This document shows, one piece after another, positions 17,268 to 25,918 of a DNA stretch of 64,000 nt. The stretch's first letter is position 1. Each line of letters begins with the position of its first letter. Source of the stretch: Synechococcus sp. RedBA-s (GTDB lineage Bacteria > Cyanobacteriota > Cyanobacteriia > PCC-6307 > Cyanobiaceae); assembly GCF_024345495.1 (NCBI RefSeq), contig NZ_JAGQBF010000001.1, positions 1-64,000 on the forward strand, given 5' to 3'. The translations under genes and the position numbers were made by a program. A model generated the notes under the pieces. That model saw only the letters and a list, made by a program, of their open reading frames with translations, had not been told where the DNA came from and searched no databases.

Positions 17268-17953
17268 CGGGCCGGACGGTAGGCCATCATCACCTGGTCA
17301 CGCGGATGATTCCAGGCGCCGATGTACTCGGGCCGATAGCCATGCTGATGGCCGAAGGCCTCCATCTGGGCGCGTGTGTAGGCAAAAAAGCCGTGGTCGT
17401 GGGGGCTGCTGGGATTGGCCCGCTCCTGCTGCACCTCGAAGAAGGTGGCGTAGAGCACCCCATCAGGTCGCAGACAAGGGCGCAACTGTTCCAGACAGCG
17501 CTCGATCAAAGCCGGCGGCAGATGGGTGAACAGAGACTGGGCGATGGCCACGTCCACGGACTGTCGCAAGCGGCCGAAGCGGAACTGGCTGTCGCAAAGG
17601 ATCCGGGGTGCCTTGCTCCGCCGCAGCTGTTCGCCCAACTCCTGCTCCAGGCCAGCGCGGATCAGGCTGCGCTCCTTCTCAATCCCCAGATAATGGCCCG
17701 GCTCCAGGTAAGGGATGGCTTTCACCCCCAGCCGCAGCGCGCCGCAGGCGATATCCAGCAGATAGTGGTCTGGCCGCAGCCCACGCGCCCGCAGGAAATC
17801 GAACTGCAGCTGTCCGATCGGCTCCCACAGACCACCCACGTACTCCCGGTGACCACGAACCTCAAGGCCCCGTTCACCCTCCGGGTCGAGGGAGTCGCTC
17901 GCGGGGACGGAGCGACTCAGCAAGCCCTGCAACTTTGTCAGGATCCTGCGCAT
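17264..17953 (-). CDS. Class I SAM-dependent methyltransferase
   Basis: The 229-residue protein has a Rossmann-type methyltransferase fold. Motif I is YLLDIACGALRLGV at about 67-80, followed by an acidic GIEKE loop. The post-I region is VDVAIAQSLFTHLP and motif III is LRPDGVLYATFFE. It would methylate a small molecule or a sugar of the surface glycan. It lies between the sulfotransferase and DUF5672 genes in a leftward operon, overlapping the latter by 4 bp. The true substrate cannot be read from the sequence. Confidence 0.8.
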   Translation of the reverse strand: MRRILTKLQGLLSRSVPASDSLDPEGERGLEVRGHREYVGGLWEPIGQLQFDFLRARGLRPDHYLLDIACGALRLGVKAIPYLEPGHYLGIEKERSLIRAGLEQELGEQLRRSKAPRILCDSQFRFGRLRQSVDVAIAQSLFTHLPPALIERCLEQLRPCLRPDGVLYATFFEVQQERANPSSPHDHGFFAYTRAQMEAFGHQHGYRPEYIGAWNHPRDQVMMAYRPAR

Positions 17954-18008
17954 CCGTTCATCCCCATCGAGGCAAGTTTAGGCAGTGCCCCAGCTGCAGC
18001 CTGAGCAG

Positions 18009-18755
18009 TCAGGGCCAGCGCAAGCCATAACGCCGTTCCATGGCGTCATAGGTCCGGGCCAAGGTGTGGCGCAGGTGCTGCCGGAGGGCTGGATCCACGC
18101 TCCTTGCTTCGCCACGGCCGCTATTCTCCCGAGGCAAGCGGGTCGGTGGCGGCACCTGAGGAAGCTCGAGGAAGGCCAGCAACCGGGGCCAGAGACGGTC
18201 CGGGGCCATGAACAGATCCTCGCTGCGGGCCACCAGGAGCTGGTGTGGCGGGAACAGGCCTTCGTAGCGCTCCAGCTGATGCTCGTAGCGACTGCGGCTG
18301 AGATAGCTGTGCACCTGGTGGGAGTGGTGCTCCGCCTCACCGGCGAGCAACATGGCCTCGGCCTCCGCAAGCCGCTGGTCCTCAGCGGCCAGAGCCTCCT
18401 CCAGCGGCAGCGGTTCAAGACCCAGTCGCAGGGAGTGAAACAGACCGGAGAGGGTCCGCTCCACCGGGTCTCGCAGGAGCACGATCAGACGGATCTCGGG
18501 GAGGAGATCCCTGATTCGGCCAGGGGCAGCTGGATGAAACAGGTAGTAGGGAGTGATGTCTCCGCAACGCTGGCCTGGCCCTGCCGCTGCGAACTGCTCG
18601 GCGTACCAGTCTGCCCCGCGGTCATGGAACAGCGTGAAGTATTGCAGCTCCTTGCCAGCCGGTAGATGGACCCGAGGATGGGACGACAACCAGACATGAA
18701 GCGTAGTAGTACCAGCCTTTTGAGCCCCAAGGCCGAGAAAGTGTGGGAGCGGCAC
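18009..18755 (-). CDS. PAPS-dependent sulfotransferase
   Basis: This 248-residue enzyme would transfer sulfate from 3'-phosphoadenosine-5'-phosphosulfate to a hydroxyl, probably on a carbohydrate. The 5'-phosphosulfate loop is GAQKAGTTTLHVWL at about residues 9-22. The 3'-phosphate-binding segment is VLLRDPVERTLSGLFHSL near 90-107. The length and C-terminal half fit the bacterial Sulfotransfer_1/3 type. It is the first gene of a leftward operon with the methyltransferase and the DUF5672 protein, and is divergent from a second sulfotransferase-like gene. This supports a sulfated, methylated surface polymer. Confidence 0.85.
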   Translation of the reverse strand: MPLPHFLGLGAQKAGTTTLHVWLSSHPRVHLPAGKELQYFTLFHDRGADWYAEQFAAAGPGQRCGDITPYYLFHPAAPGRIRDLLPEIRLIVLLRDPVERTLSGLFHSLRLGLEPLPLEEALAAEDQRLAEAEAMLLAGEAEHHSHQVHSYLSRSRYEHQLERYEGLFPPHQLLVARSEDLFMAPDRLWPRLLAFLELPQVPPPTRLPRENSGRGEARSVDPALRQHLRHTLARTYDAMERRYGLRWP

Positions 18756-18840
18756 CCATGGGCTCAGCAGAGTGAATCACCGTACCGACCCTGCCTGCCT
18801 GGGCTGCGGCAGTTCCGGCACGCGCACTTCACCGGAATCC

Positions 18841-19446
18841 ATGATCATTGCTGACTCCTTTCTGTGGCTGCATCTTCCCAAGAGCGGCGGCACATCCATG
18901 ACCCGCCTGTTCCGTGACTGGAACCTGCCCGGGATTGAGATCGACCCCGACGACACCCCGGCCAAACACGATTCGGTGGCCTTGCGAGAAAGCCGAGGAC
19001 AGTGGCGGGCCGGCTCGCGGCAGCGCTTCATCACCGCTCGCCGGCTCGCCGCCTGGCTGGTGAGCGACTGGGAGCACAAAAGGCGACACATGCACCTGCC
19101 CGATCTCCCATTCGAACCGGTACGCAGCGGCCTGACCTATTCGCTTCGACTGGGCGGTACCTGGGTGGCAGCCGACTGGTGGCTGCAGTACTTCGCCGCC
19201 GACACCGACACCACCGCACTGCGGCTCGAGCACCTGGCCGACGACCTGAACCGTGAACTGCTGCCCCTGCTGCCGGCCGGCACCCACGCCGTCAGGGCCC
19301 CCAAGCTGCCCCGCGAGAACGCCAAACCAGCCGACAGCCTCTGGCAGCAAAGGTTCAGCTCCCCGGATCTGGAACGGATCAGGGCGGTCAACCCCCGCTG
19401 GAGCGCCTGGGAGGGGAGGGTCTATGGGCCCGAAACCCACCCGTAG
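18841..19446 (+). CDS. Short sulfotransferase-like protein
   Basis: From the ATG at 18841 the protein is 201 residues and opens with LWLHLPKSGGTSMTRLF. This is the 5'-phosphosulfate-binding loop of sulfotransferases. I cannot find a normal 3'-phosphate motif (RxPxxRxxS); the equivalent region reads GLTYSLRLGGTWVAADWW. It is also shorter than usual for the family, so it may be catalytically impaired, an unusual subtype, or internally deleted. A start 23 codons upstream (18772) is possible but adds an unconserved segment. It is followed after 26 bp by the sulfotransferase-glycosyltransferase fusion gene. Confidence 0.65.
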   Translation: MIIADSFLWLHLPKSGGTSMTRLFRDWNLPGIEIDPDDTPAKHDSVALRESRGQWRAGSRQRFITARRLAAWLVSDWEHKRRHMHLPDLPFEPVRSGLTYSLRLGGTWVAADWWLQYFAADTDTTALRLEHLADDLNRELLPLLPAGTHAVRAPKLPRENAKPADSLWQQRFSSPDLERIRAVNPRWSAWEGRVYGPETHP

Positions 19447-19472
19447 GCTGAATCTCGCCCTGGCCCATTGAC

Positions 19473-22430
19473 GTGACCCTGATCCTGCTGCTGGGCATGC
19501 ACCGCAGCGGTACCTCCCTGCTCGGCTCGCTGCTAGCGGGGCTGGGGGTTCCTCTGCCCGGCAGGCTGATCGCCGGAGATCAATACAACCCTGGTGGCTA
19601 CTACGAGCGGGAAGACACCACGGCGATCCAGGAGCAGCTGCTGCGCGAACTCGGACGCTGCTGGCCCACCGAGGCCGGTCTACTGCCGCTCCCCGACGGC
19701 TGGCTGGAGCTGCCCAGCACCGTTCGGGCTCGTAACGCGCTGCAGCAGCTCCTGAAGGGGGAAAAGGACCTGCAAACGGGCCCCTGGGCGATCAAGGATC
19801 CACGCATCTCCCTGCTGCTGCCCCTCTGGCGGCAACTGGCTGAGCAGCTCTCTCTGCCGCTTCGCCTGGTGATCAGCGTGCGGAATCCGGCCGAGGTGAT
19901 GGTCTCACTGCTGGAGCGCGACAGCCAGACGGCAGGCATGACCCCCTGGCGGGCCCAGCGGCTCTGGTGGCAGCACAACCGCCAGGCACTGCTGGATGCG
20001 GGCGACCTGCCCCTGCTGGCGCTGGACTACGGCGCCTGGTTCGAGCCCAGTACAGCCGAACGGCAATTGCGTGTCCTGGCTGCGTTCTGCGGTATCAGGG
20101 ATCCGATCCCCACGGACCTGGAGCGGTTGCGGCTCAGGATTCGGCCCGGCTATCGCCGCAGCCGCCACGACGCGGCGACCCTGCCGCTACCCGTTCATCC
20201 TCGCCTGCGGCAATTTCAGCGGAACCTAAGCGAGCTGGCCGGCCATGACTGCGATGCCCTGGGGCTGCAGGCGCTGCGACGCTGGCTGAAGCAGCAGGAC
20301 TGCCACCCCCTCCCCGAGCTTCCGCCCCACGGCGGCAGCCTGCGCTCACGCCTGATCGCCGCGCGGGCCCGTCGTGCACCCCAGTGCCCAACGGGTGGCT
20401 GGTTTGACGAGCCCCACTACCGCGCCCAGGTGCCTGCCCTGCCGGCCGACCATCCCCCCCTGCTGCACTACTGGTGGCGCGGCTGGAGGGAGCATCGCTC
20501 CCCCCACCCCCTGTTTGATCCCGGCCACTACGAGGCCGTCTGCCGCAGCGAGGGCCTCACGCCCACGGGAGCTCCACTCCATCATTTTCTGACGTTGGGC
20601 CTGGCTCGAGGTCTCTCCCCCTGTCCGCTGGCCGATCCGGCCTGGGCACGGGCAGCACCCCAGCGTTGGGCGCTGTGGCGGGCGGCCCAGCTGGATGGGA
20701 TGCACCCCTGGGGCGCCGCCGCACTGGCCCTAAGCGGCGGCCAGCTGGGCGCTGCGATCGAGCGGCTGCAGGGCTGGCTGCGCCATGGCTTGGACCCGGA
20801 CACCCTGACAGCCATCCGCCGGGCCGAGCCCGCCGATTTCGCGCTGGTAGAGAGACTCCTGCCGGATTTTTTCCCGCTGCCCTCCCGCTGCCGCCTGGTG
20901 GGGATCGGAACTTCCCCCAGCGATTGGCGCCTGCATGCCTGGCTGCAACGCTGCCCCCTGCCAGACGGGTTCAGCCTCCTCGAAGAGAGCGAAGAGGAAA
21001 CCGGCGCCGGCCGCCTGGCACTCGTCCTGGAGCCCGTGCCAGCCGGCCCGGCCAGCCTGGAGCTCATTTCCCTGGCCCACCTGGCGCAGGTTTGGGCCCC
21101 GGACGCGGACACGGTGGAGCTTCTGCGGCGGCTTGGGGTGAACGCCCGGCAACTCGATGCCGACGTTCCGGCCAATGGCTGGCTGCAACAAGCCGGTGAT
21201 GGAGCCGCCGCCAGCCTTCGGCTGGGGCTACCAGACCCTGCCGCCCTGGTCGCATCCAGCACCTGCCCAGCGGGCAACCCTGCGGGGGTGCTTTGTCTGG
21301 GCAGTGCGGGCGAAGCCTGGGAACGTCAATTGCGGCCACCCGTATGGGCCTGGCCAGCGTTTGATCAGGTCGTGATTTCGGAACCCGAGGAGGCCCGGCT
21401 GCTGACCAGCTGGCTCAATGCCTGCAGCGCCAAGGGCCTGCAGCTGGTGCGTCTGCAACCCAGCGAAGCGGAGCGCCATAGCCGCGCCTGGCACGCCCTG
21501 GCCAGGCCTCGCGATCCCGCCCCCGGCTGGCTACCTGCCCAGGCTTTCATGCCCCCACTCAGCCCTCCTGAGCTGCTGGAGGAGCTGAACTGGCGCGCCT
21601 GCGGGCGCCAGCCTCCCGTTCTTGCTCCCACGCCACGGCCCGAAGTGCGGCAGCTCTGGAACCGGAACTCCCCCCAGCCGGTCACAGCGGCTGTCTGCAT
21701 AAGTCTGTACAACTATGGCGATCGGATCACGACAGCACTGGAGAGCGTGTTCAGCCAGACCCATCCAGACCTGGAGCTGATCGTGGTCGATGACGCCTCT
21801 GGCGACGGGGGAGCGCAGACCGTGATCCGCTGGCTGGAGGAGAAGGGATCCCGCTTCCCGCGAGCTCTGCTGCTGCAGCACGAGAGCAATGGAGGTCTGG
21901 CCGCCAGCCGCAACACCGCCTTCGCCGCTGCTGCCGCTCCCTGGTGCTTCGTGCTCGATGCTGACAACCGACTCGAGCCGGAGGCAGTGGCCCTCACCCT
22001 GAGCATCGCCACAGCGGCTCCTGCCGCCATCGCGGTGGTGCATCCCCTGCTGGAAGTGGTGGCCAGCTCCGAGCGGCCCGATGAGCAGCGCACCCTGATG
22101 ACGGGCCGGAGCTGGCAGCGGACCCACTTCAAGCAGGGCAACCATGTGGACGCCATGGCCCTGGTGCGACGATCCGCCTGGGAGCAGGTCGGAGGCTACC
22201 GCCATATCCCCGGCGGCTGGGAGGACTACGACTTCTGGTGCAGCCTGATCGAGGCGGGATTCGAGGGCGTGCTTTGTCCCCAGCGGCTCGCCACCTACTA
22301 CAGCCATGGCTCCTCAATGTTGGCCACCGAAACCAACCGGCAACGGCGAGCTGTTGCCCGTCAGCTGCAACAACTGCACCCCTGGCTCACCCTCCCCCTC
22401 GCTCAGGCGACGGCGGAAGTCACCCTCTGA
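19473..22430 (+). CDS. Sulfotransferase-glycosyltransferase 2 fusion protein
   Basis: This is a 985-residue multidomain protein from a GTG start. Residues 1-230 form a sulfotransferase: GMHRSGTSLLGSLL is the phosphosulfate loop, WAIKDPR follows, and VISVRNPAEVMVSLL is the 3'-phosphate segment. Around 310-400 lie two or three copies of the FDxxxYxxxxP..PLxHYxxxGxxEGxxPxPLFD motif often found between domains of bacterial glycosyltransferases (for example WFDEPHYRAQVP and HPLFDPGHYE). Residues 400-735 are not recognised. Residues 735-985 are a GT2 domain with SLYNYGDRITTALES, LIVVDDASGD, FVLDADNRL as the DxD and GGWEDYDFW. It could sulfate and glycosylate the same growing glycan. There is no membrane segment. 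Confidence 0.85.
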   Translation: MTLILLLGMHRSGTSLLGSLLAGLGVPLPGRLIAGDQYNPGGYYEREDTTAIQEQLLRELGRCWPTEAGLLPLPDGWLELPSTVRARNALQQLLKGEKDLQTGPWAIKDPRISLLLPLWRQLAEQLSLPLRLVISVRNPAEVMVSLLERDSQTAGMTPWRAQRLWWQHNRQALLDAGDLPLLALDYGAWFEPSTAERQLRVLAAFCGIRDPIPTDLERLRLRIRPGYRRSRHDAATLPLPVHPRLRQFQRNLSELAGHDCDALGLQALRRWLKQQDCHPLPELPPHGGSLRSRLIAARARRAPQCPTGGWFDEPHYRAQVPALPADHPPLLHYWWRGWREHRSPHPLFDPGHYEAVCRSEGLTPTGAPLHHFLTLGLARGLSPCPLADPAWARAAPQRWALWRAAQLDGMHPWGAAALALSGGQLGAAIERLQGWLRHGLDPDTLTAIRRAEPADFALVERLLPDFFPLPSRCRLVGIGTSPSDWRLHAWLQRCPLPDGFSLLEESEEETGAGRLALVLEPVPAGPASLELISLAHLAQVWAPDADTVELLRRLGVNARQLDADVPANGWLQQAGDGAAASLRLGLPDPAALVASSTCPAGNPAGVLCLGSAGEAWERQLRPPVWAWPAFDQVVISEPEEARLLTSWLNACSAKGLQLVRLQPSEAERHSRAWHALARPRDPAPGWLPAQAFMPPLSPPELLEELNWRACGRQPPVLAPTPRPEVRQLWNRNSPQPVTAAVCISLYNYGDRITTALESVFSQTHPDLELIVVDDASGDGGAQTVIRWLEEKGSRFPRALLLQHESNGGLAASRNTAFAAAAAPWCFVLDADNRLEPEAVALTLSIATAAPAAIAVVHPLLEVVASSERPDEQRTLMTGRSWQRTHFKQGNHVDAMALVRRSAWEQVGGYRHIPGGWEDYDFWCSLIEAGFEGVLCPQRLATYYSHGSSMLATETNRQRRAVARQLQQLHPWLTLPLAQATAEVTL

Positions 22431-22498
22431 TACCGGCCTCAGGCCGTTCTTTCCAGCCCCCCATCCCCGTGGCCGCAATCTCTCCCAGCATCCCCACA

Positions 22499-23557
22499 AT
22501 GTCCTGCCTGGTGATTTCGCGCCAGCCGCAGCTCCTGAACCGGATGCTGGCCAGCCTGGAGCAGGCGCGGCGGTTCTGGCAGCCAAGCGACGAAGTCCTC
22601 TGTTCCTGGAATGGCTCCAGCACCGATGAAGAAAGGATCGAAGCCCCAGCCCACCCAACCTTCCGAATCGCCAGCCGAACGGCATACCACTTCGCCGCCA
22701 ACATGAATCGGTTGGCCGAACAGGCACTCGGCGAGCTGCTGGTTCTGGTCAACGACGACGTCGTGCTCGATCCCGGCTGCCTCGATCGGGCCGCCCAGAT
22801 CCTGGAGACACTCCCCGAGGTCGGGTTGGTGGGTGGACGGCTGCGCAACTCTGAAGGCATGCTCACCCACGCCGGCCTGCTGTTTGCCAATGATGGTTGC
22901 CCCTACAACCGCTTCCGGCCTGATCAGCTTGGCCCCCTGATCGACCCCGATGGCCTTGAAGTGCAGGAATCGGGGCCGATGCCGGCCGTCACCGGGGCGC
23001 TCATGGTGATCCGCCGCAGCGACTTTCTCAGCCTGCGCTTCCGGGAGACTTTCCGGGTCTGCGGCGAGGACGTGGCCCTCTGTCTGGACTGCTGGAGCCA
23101 CCTGGGCAAGACGCCTTACTACGCCAGCGATGTGACGGCCATCCATGACGAGAAGAGCACCCGCGGCGATAGCCTGGATCACTACGACATCCAGGCGGTG
23201 GGTCGCCTCGTGCAAGACCTCGCCAATGAGCATCCTGAGCTGCGTGCCCAGTTCAGCCACTGGGCCGTTCAGGAGTCGGCGTTGATGTGGCGTCTCTGCC
23301 AACAACTTCGAGGCGAACGGGACGGAGCCCGGCAGCAACGTGACGAGCAACTGAAGGAGTTACGGGAGTTGCTGCAGGAACAGCAGAAGGAGTGGCACCA
23401 CGATCGAACCCAACTGATCCAGGAACGCGATCAGGCTCGCGCTGAAGCGATCGCGGCCCAGCAGAAGATCCGGGACCTCCTACAGAGCACATCCTGGAAA
23501 CTCACGGCGCCGCTGCGCTCGATCAGCGAGCGGCTCGGGGCCAGGCCCACCCCCTAA
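22499..23557 (+). CDS. Glycosyltransferase family 2 with C-terminal coiled coil
   Basis: The 352-residue protein begins SCLVISRQPQLLNRML, the first strand of a GT2 fold. VLVNDDVVLDPG gives the DxD-type site near residue 87, and GGRLRNSEGMLTHAG and TGALMVIRRSDF follow. These features recall rhamnosyl/glycosyl-transferases that assemble O-antigen. A Gln/Arg/Glu-rich coiled coil (about 270-335) precedes the STSWKLTAPLR tail common in such enzymes. I choose the ATG at 22499 because it directly precedes the first strand; a GTG at 22469 is also possible. It overlaps neither neighbour and is co-oriented with the chain of GT genes to 32005. Confidence 0.8.
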   Translation: MSCLVISRQPQLLNRMLASLEQARRFWQPSDEVLCSWNGSSTDEERIEAPAHPTFRIASRTAYHFAANMNRLAEQALGELLVLVNDDVVLDPGCLDRAAQILETLPEVGLVGGRLRNSEGMLTHAGLLFANDGCPYNRFRPDQLGPLIDPDGLEVQESGPMPAVTGALMVIRRSDFLSLRFRETFRVCGEDVALCLDCWSHLGKTPYYASDVTAIHDEKSTRGDSLDHYDIQAVGRLVQDLANEHPELRAQFSHWAVQESALMWRLCQQLRGERDGARQQRDEQLKELRELLQEQQKEWHHDRTQLIQERDQARAEAIAAQQKIRDLLQSTSWKLTAPLRSISERLGARPTP

Positions 23558-23588
23558 GTTGCATCTGGTCAAGCCCAGGAACGCGCCT

Positions 23589-24884
23589 GTGAACACGCAC
23601 CCCACGCAGGATCCCAGGGCCGATGCCGGTATTGATCTTGTCTTCGACGCATTGATTCTCGGACAGGGCCATCGGGCAGCCGTATCCCGCGGGGGGATCT
23701 ACCGATATGCGAGCCAGCTGTTGATCAGCCTCGAGCGGCTTCAGAGGAATCGCCTGCTCCCCTACTGCCCCGATCCTCTGCTGGCGGAATCCGTGGCAGC
23801 GGAACTGACTCAACTACGGCAACGGAGTATGGGTGCACCAGTCCTCGCTCGGCGCACGCCCAGCTGGCTCCTGCGGCCGCCTGCACCGGTCAAGGCCATA
23901 CTGAAGCCGCTCTACCGCAGGGTGCTCGCCTCCAAGCTGCTGCGCCAGAGCGCTGAAGGGAAGCTACGGAAGGCTCTGGACCGCTGTCATCCGGGCTCCA
24001 CCGTGTTCCACACACCGTTTCAGTGCGTTCCTCCTGAGGTGCGCCGCGCCGGCCTGCCTTCGGTGGTCACGGTCCACGACATGCTGCCGCTGATCCATCC
24101 CGAATTCTTCACAGAGGAAACCATCCGCCATTTCAGAGAATTGGTCGATACGCTCCAGCCCACGGACCATGTCATTTGCGTGTCGGACTCGACCCGAAAA
24201 GACTTTCTGCGCTTCAGCCAACGCATTCCCGAATCGCAGATCCACGTGACACCACTGGCTGCTTCCCCCGAACTCGGCCCCATCCGCGACCCCGCAGCGC
24301 TGGCGAAGACCCGGCAACACCATGGTCTGGGAGAAACGGACACCATCATTCTCAGCCTCTGCACACTGGAGCCTCGCAAGAACCTCCGCCTCCTGATCGA
24401 GGTGTTCGAATCGATCCACTCTGATGGAGAACACGACTCCCTCAAGTTGGTGCTGGCAGGCTCCCTTGGCTGGAAGACGACAGCCCTGATGCAGCAGATC
24501 CAGGACAGTCCAGCCTGCGAGTCGATCGTGATCACCGGGCATGTGCCCGACCAGCAATTGGCGGCGCTGTTCTCCACTGCTGCTGTCTTCGTTTACCCCT
24601 CGTTGTACGAGGGGTTTGGTCTGCCTCCCCTGGAGGCAATGCAGTGTGGAGCACCCGTGATCGTGGGTGCCACCTCCTCCCTGCCGGAAGTCACCGGTGA
24701 AGCAGCCCTGAAGGTCGACCCCCGCAGCGCCGCAGAACTCCGTGCCGCCATCGAGCAGGTGCTCGCCTCACCGTCCCTGCGTCGCACCCTTTCGACCCGC
24801 TCGCTCGAACAGGCCAGCCTCTTTAGCTGGCGACGGACCGCTGAAGACACGGCAGACATCTATGAAAAGGCCCTTGGACGCTGA
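23589..24884 (+). CDS. Glycosyltransferase family 4
   Basis: This is a 431-residue GT-B enzyme of the mannosyl/rhamnosyl-transferase type. It carries SRGGIYRYASQLL (acceptor-side glycine loop), VVTVHDMLPLIHPEFF, ILSLCTLEPRKNLRLLIE (hinge strand and start of the donor domain), ITGHVPDQQLAALF and YPSLYEGFGLPPLEAMQCG (donor-binding EFG block). GTG at 23589 and TTG at 23559 are both possible starts, and the conserved part begins some 15 residues later. The 3' end overlaps the next gene by 23 bp, so translation is probably coupled. The sugar specificity is unknown. Confidence 0.85.
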   Translation: MNTHPTQDPRADAGIDLVFDALILGQGHRAAVSRGGIYRYASQLLISLERLQRNRLLPYCPDPLLAESVAAELTQLRQRSMGAPVLARRTPSWLLRPPAPVKAILKPLYRRVLASKLLRQSAEGKLRKALDRCHPGSTVFHTPFQCVPPEVRRAGLPSVVTVHDMLPLIHPEFFTEETIRHFRELVDTLQPTDHVICVSDSTRKDFLRFSQRIPESQIHVTPLAASPELGPIRDPAALAKTRQHHGLGETDTIILSLCTLEPRKNLRLLIEVFESIHSDGEHDSLKLVLAGSLGWKTTALMQQIQDSPACESIVITGHVPDQQLAALFSTAAVFVYPSLYEGFGLPPLEAMQCGAPVIVGATSSLPEVTGEAALKVDPRSAAELRAAIEQVLASPSLRRTLSTRSLEQASLFSWRRTAEDTADIYEKALGR

Positions 24885-25914
24885 GGTGCAACAACCTCCC
24901 CTGCCCCCTGCGATTGCTCTGGCTTACCGACCAGAGGGCTTCCGGCAGATTGGCGGCATTCGGCGGCTTGCACTTGAGGTCGTCGGAGTTCTCAGCAGCG
25001 GCCCCGCAGCCGACGGCCATGCAGACCTAGCGACGATCGTGGTGGCGGCACCACCCATTGATGGCTCCAGACCGATGTCTTTGCAGGATGGAGTTCTGCC
25101 GGGAACGGTGGCGATCCGAAGGCTCCGGCGGCACGATCACCTTCTGATTTTCGGTTGTGACAGTGGCTGGGCCTATCTCCTGGCCCTGAGGCTGCGGGTG
25201 GCACGACCATCCATCCGTGTGAGCTGGCTGCCGAGTTTCCACGATCCCGCCCATGTCCGCCATCGCTGGCGGGCATGGCTGGCCCAGCGAATGCTGCAGG
25301 CAGTGCAGTGGCTCGGGATCGTGATCTACGTCCAGACTGACCACGAGCAGCGCCTGCTGGCGGGACCTCGCTGCCGGCTGTCCAGTCACGCCTTAGGCCC
25401 GCAGATCCGGACACAATTGGGGCGGCTGCCACCGGCTTCCAGCCGCCGCATCGATCTGCTGTTCCTCGGAAGACCGACGGTGCAGAAAGGTTGGCCCCGC
25501 TTTCTGGAGCTGGTGCGCGCCACGGGCCTTGGCGCCATGGCGATCGTGCCGGTCATCCCCTCAACCGAGCCCGCGATCCCGGAGCTGCAGCTGGAGGTGG
25601 CCCCGAGCGACACGGAGATATCCCGGCTGCTGGAAGAGGCGAAGCTGATGGTCATCCCGGCAGACTACGAATCGTTTGGACTCGCACAACTGGAAGCCGT
25701 CGCCCACGGCTGCATCGTGCCGATCCTGGGATGCTGGCCCCTGTGGGATTCCTTTCGGTCCCTGCACTGGCAGAGTTGCAGCATCAGCCAGCTGAGCAAC
25801 TATTGCCGTCGCCTATGCAGCTCAGAACCTCTGCGCAGGCGACTGGCCCATCGCCAACGCCACTACCTTCTCTGCCATCCACTGATGAAAACTGCCTGGC
25901 TCCCTGACCTTTGA
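24862..25914 (+). CDS. Glycosyltransferase family 4-like protein
   Basis: The 350-residue protein starts at an ATG inside the end of the previous gene. The N-terminal domain is weakly conserved (RQIGGIRRLALEVVG, then LPSFHDPAHVR). The C-terminal domain is GT4-like: RIDLLFLGRPTVQKGWPRFLE gives the hinge strand, and VIPADYESFGLAQLEAVAHG is the donor-site ESFG-x-E block. It lacks a recognisable membrane anchor. The next gene starts 5 bp after the stop. The exact activity is unknown, and the N-terminal domain could bind an unusual acceptor. Confidence 0.75.
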   Translation: MKRPLDAEVQQPPLPPAIALAYRPEGFRQIGGIRRLALEVVGVLSSGPAADGHADLATIVVAAPPIDGSRPMSLQDGVLPGTVAIRRLRRHDHLLIFGCDSGWAYLLALRLRVARPSIRVSWLPSFHDPAHVRHRWRAWLAQRMLQAVQWLGIVIYVQTDHEQRLLAGPRCRLSSHALGPQIRTQLGRLPPASSRRIDLLFLGRPTVQKGWPRFLELVRATGLGAMAIVPVIPSTEPAIPELQLEVAPSDTEISRLLEEAKLMVIPADYESFGLAQLEAVAHGCIVPILGCWPLWDSFRSLHWQSCSISQLSNYCRRLCSSEPLRRRLAHRQRHYLLCHPLMKTAWLPDL

Positions 25915-25918
25915 CCTG

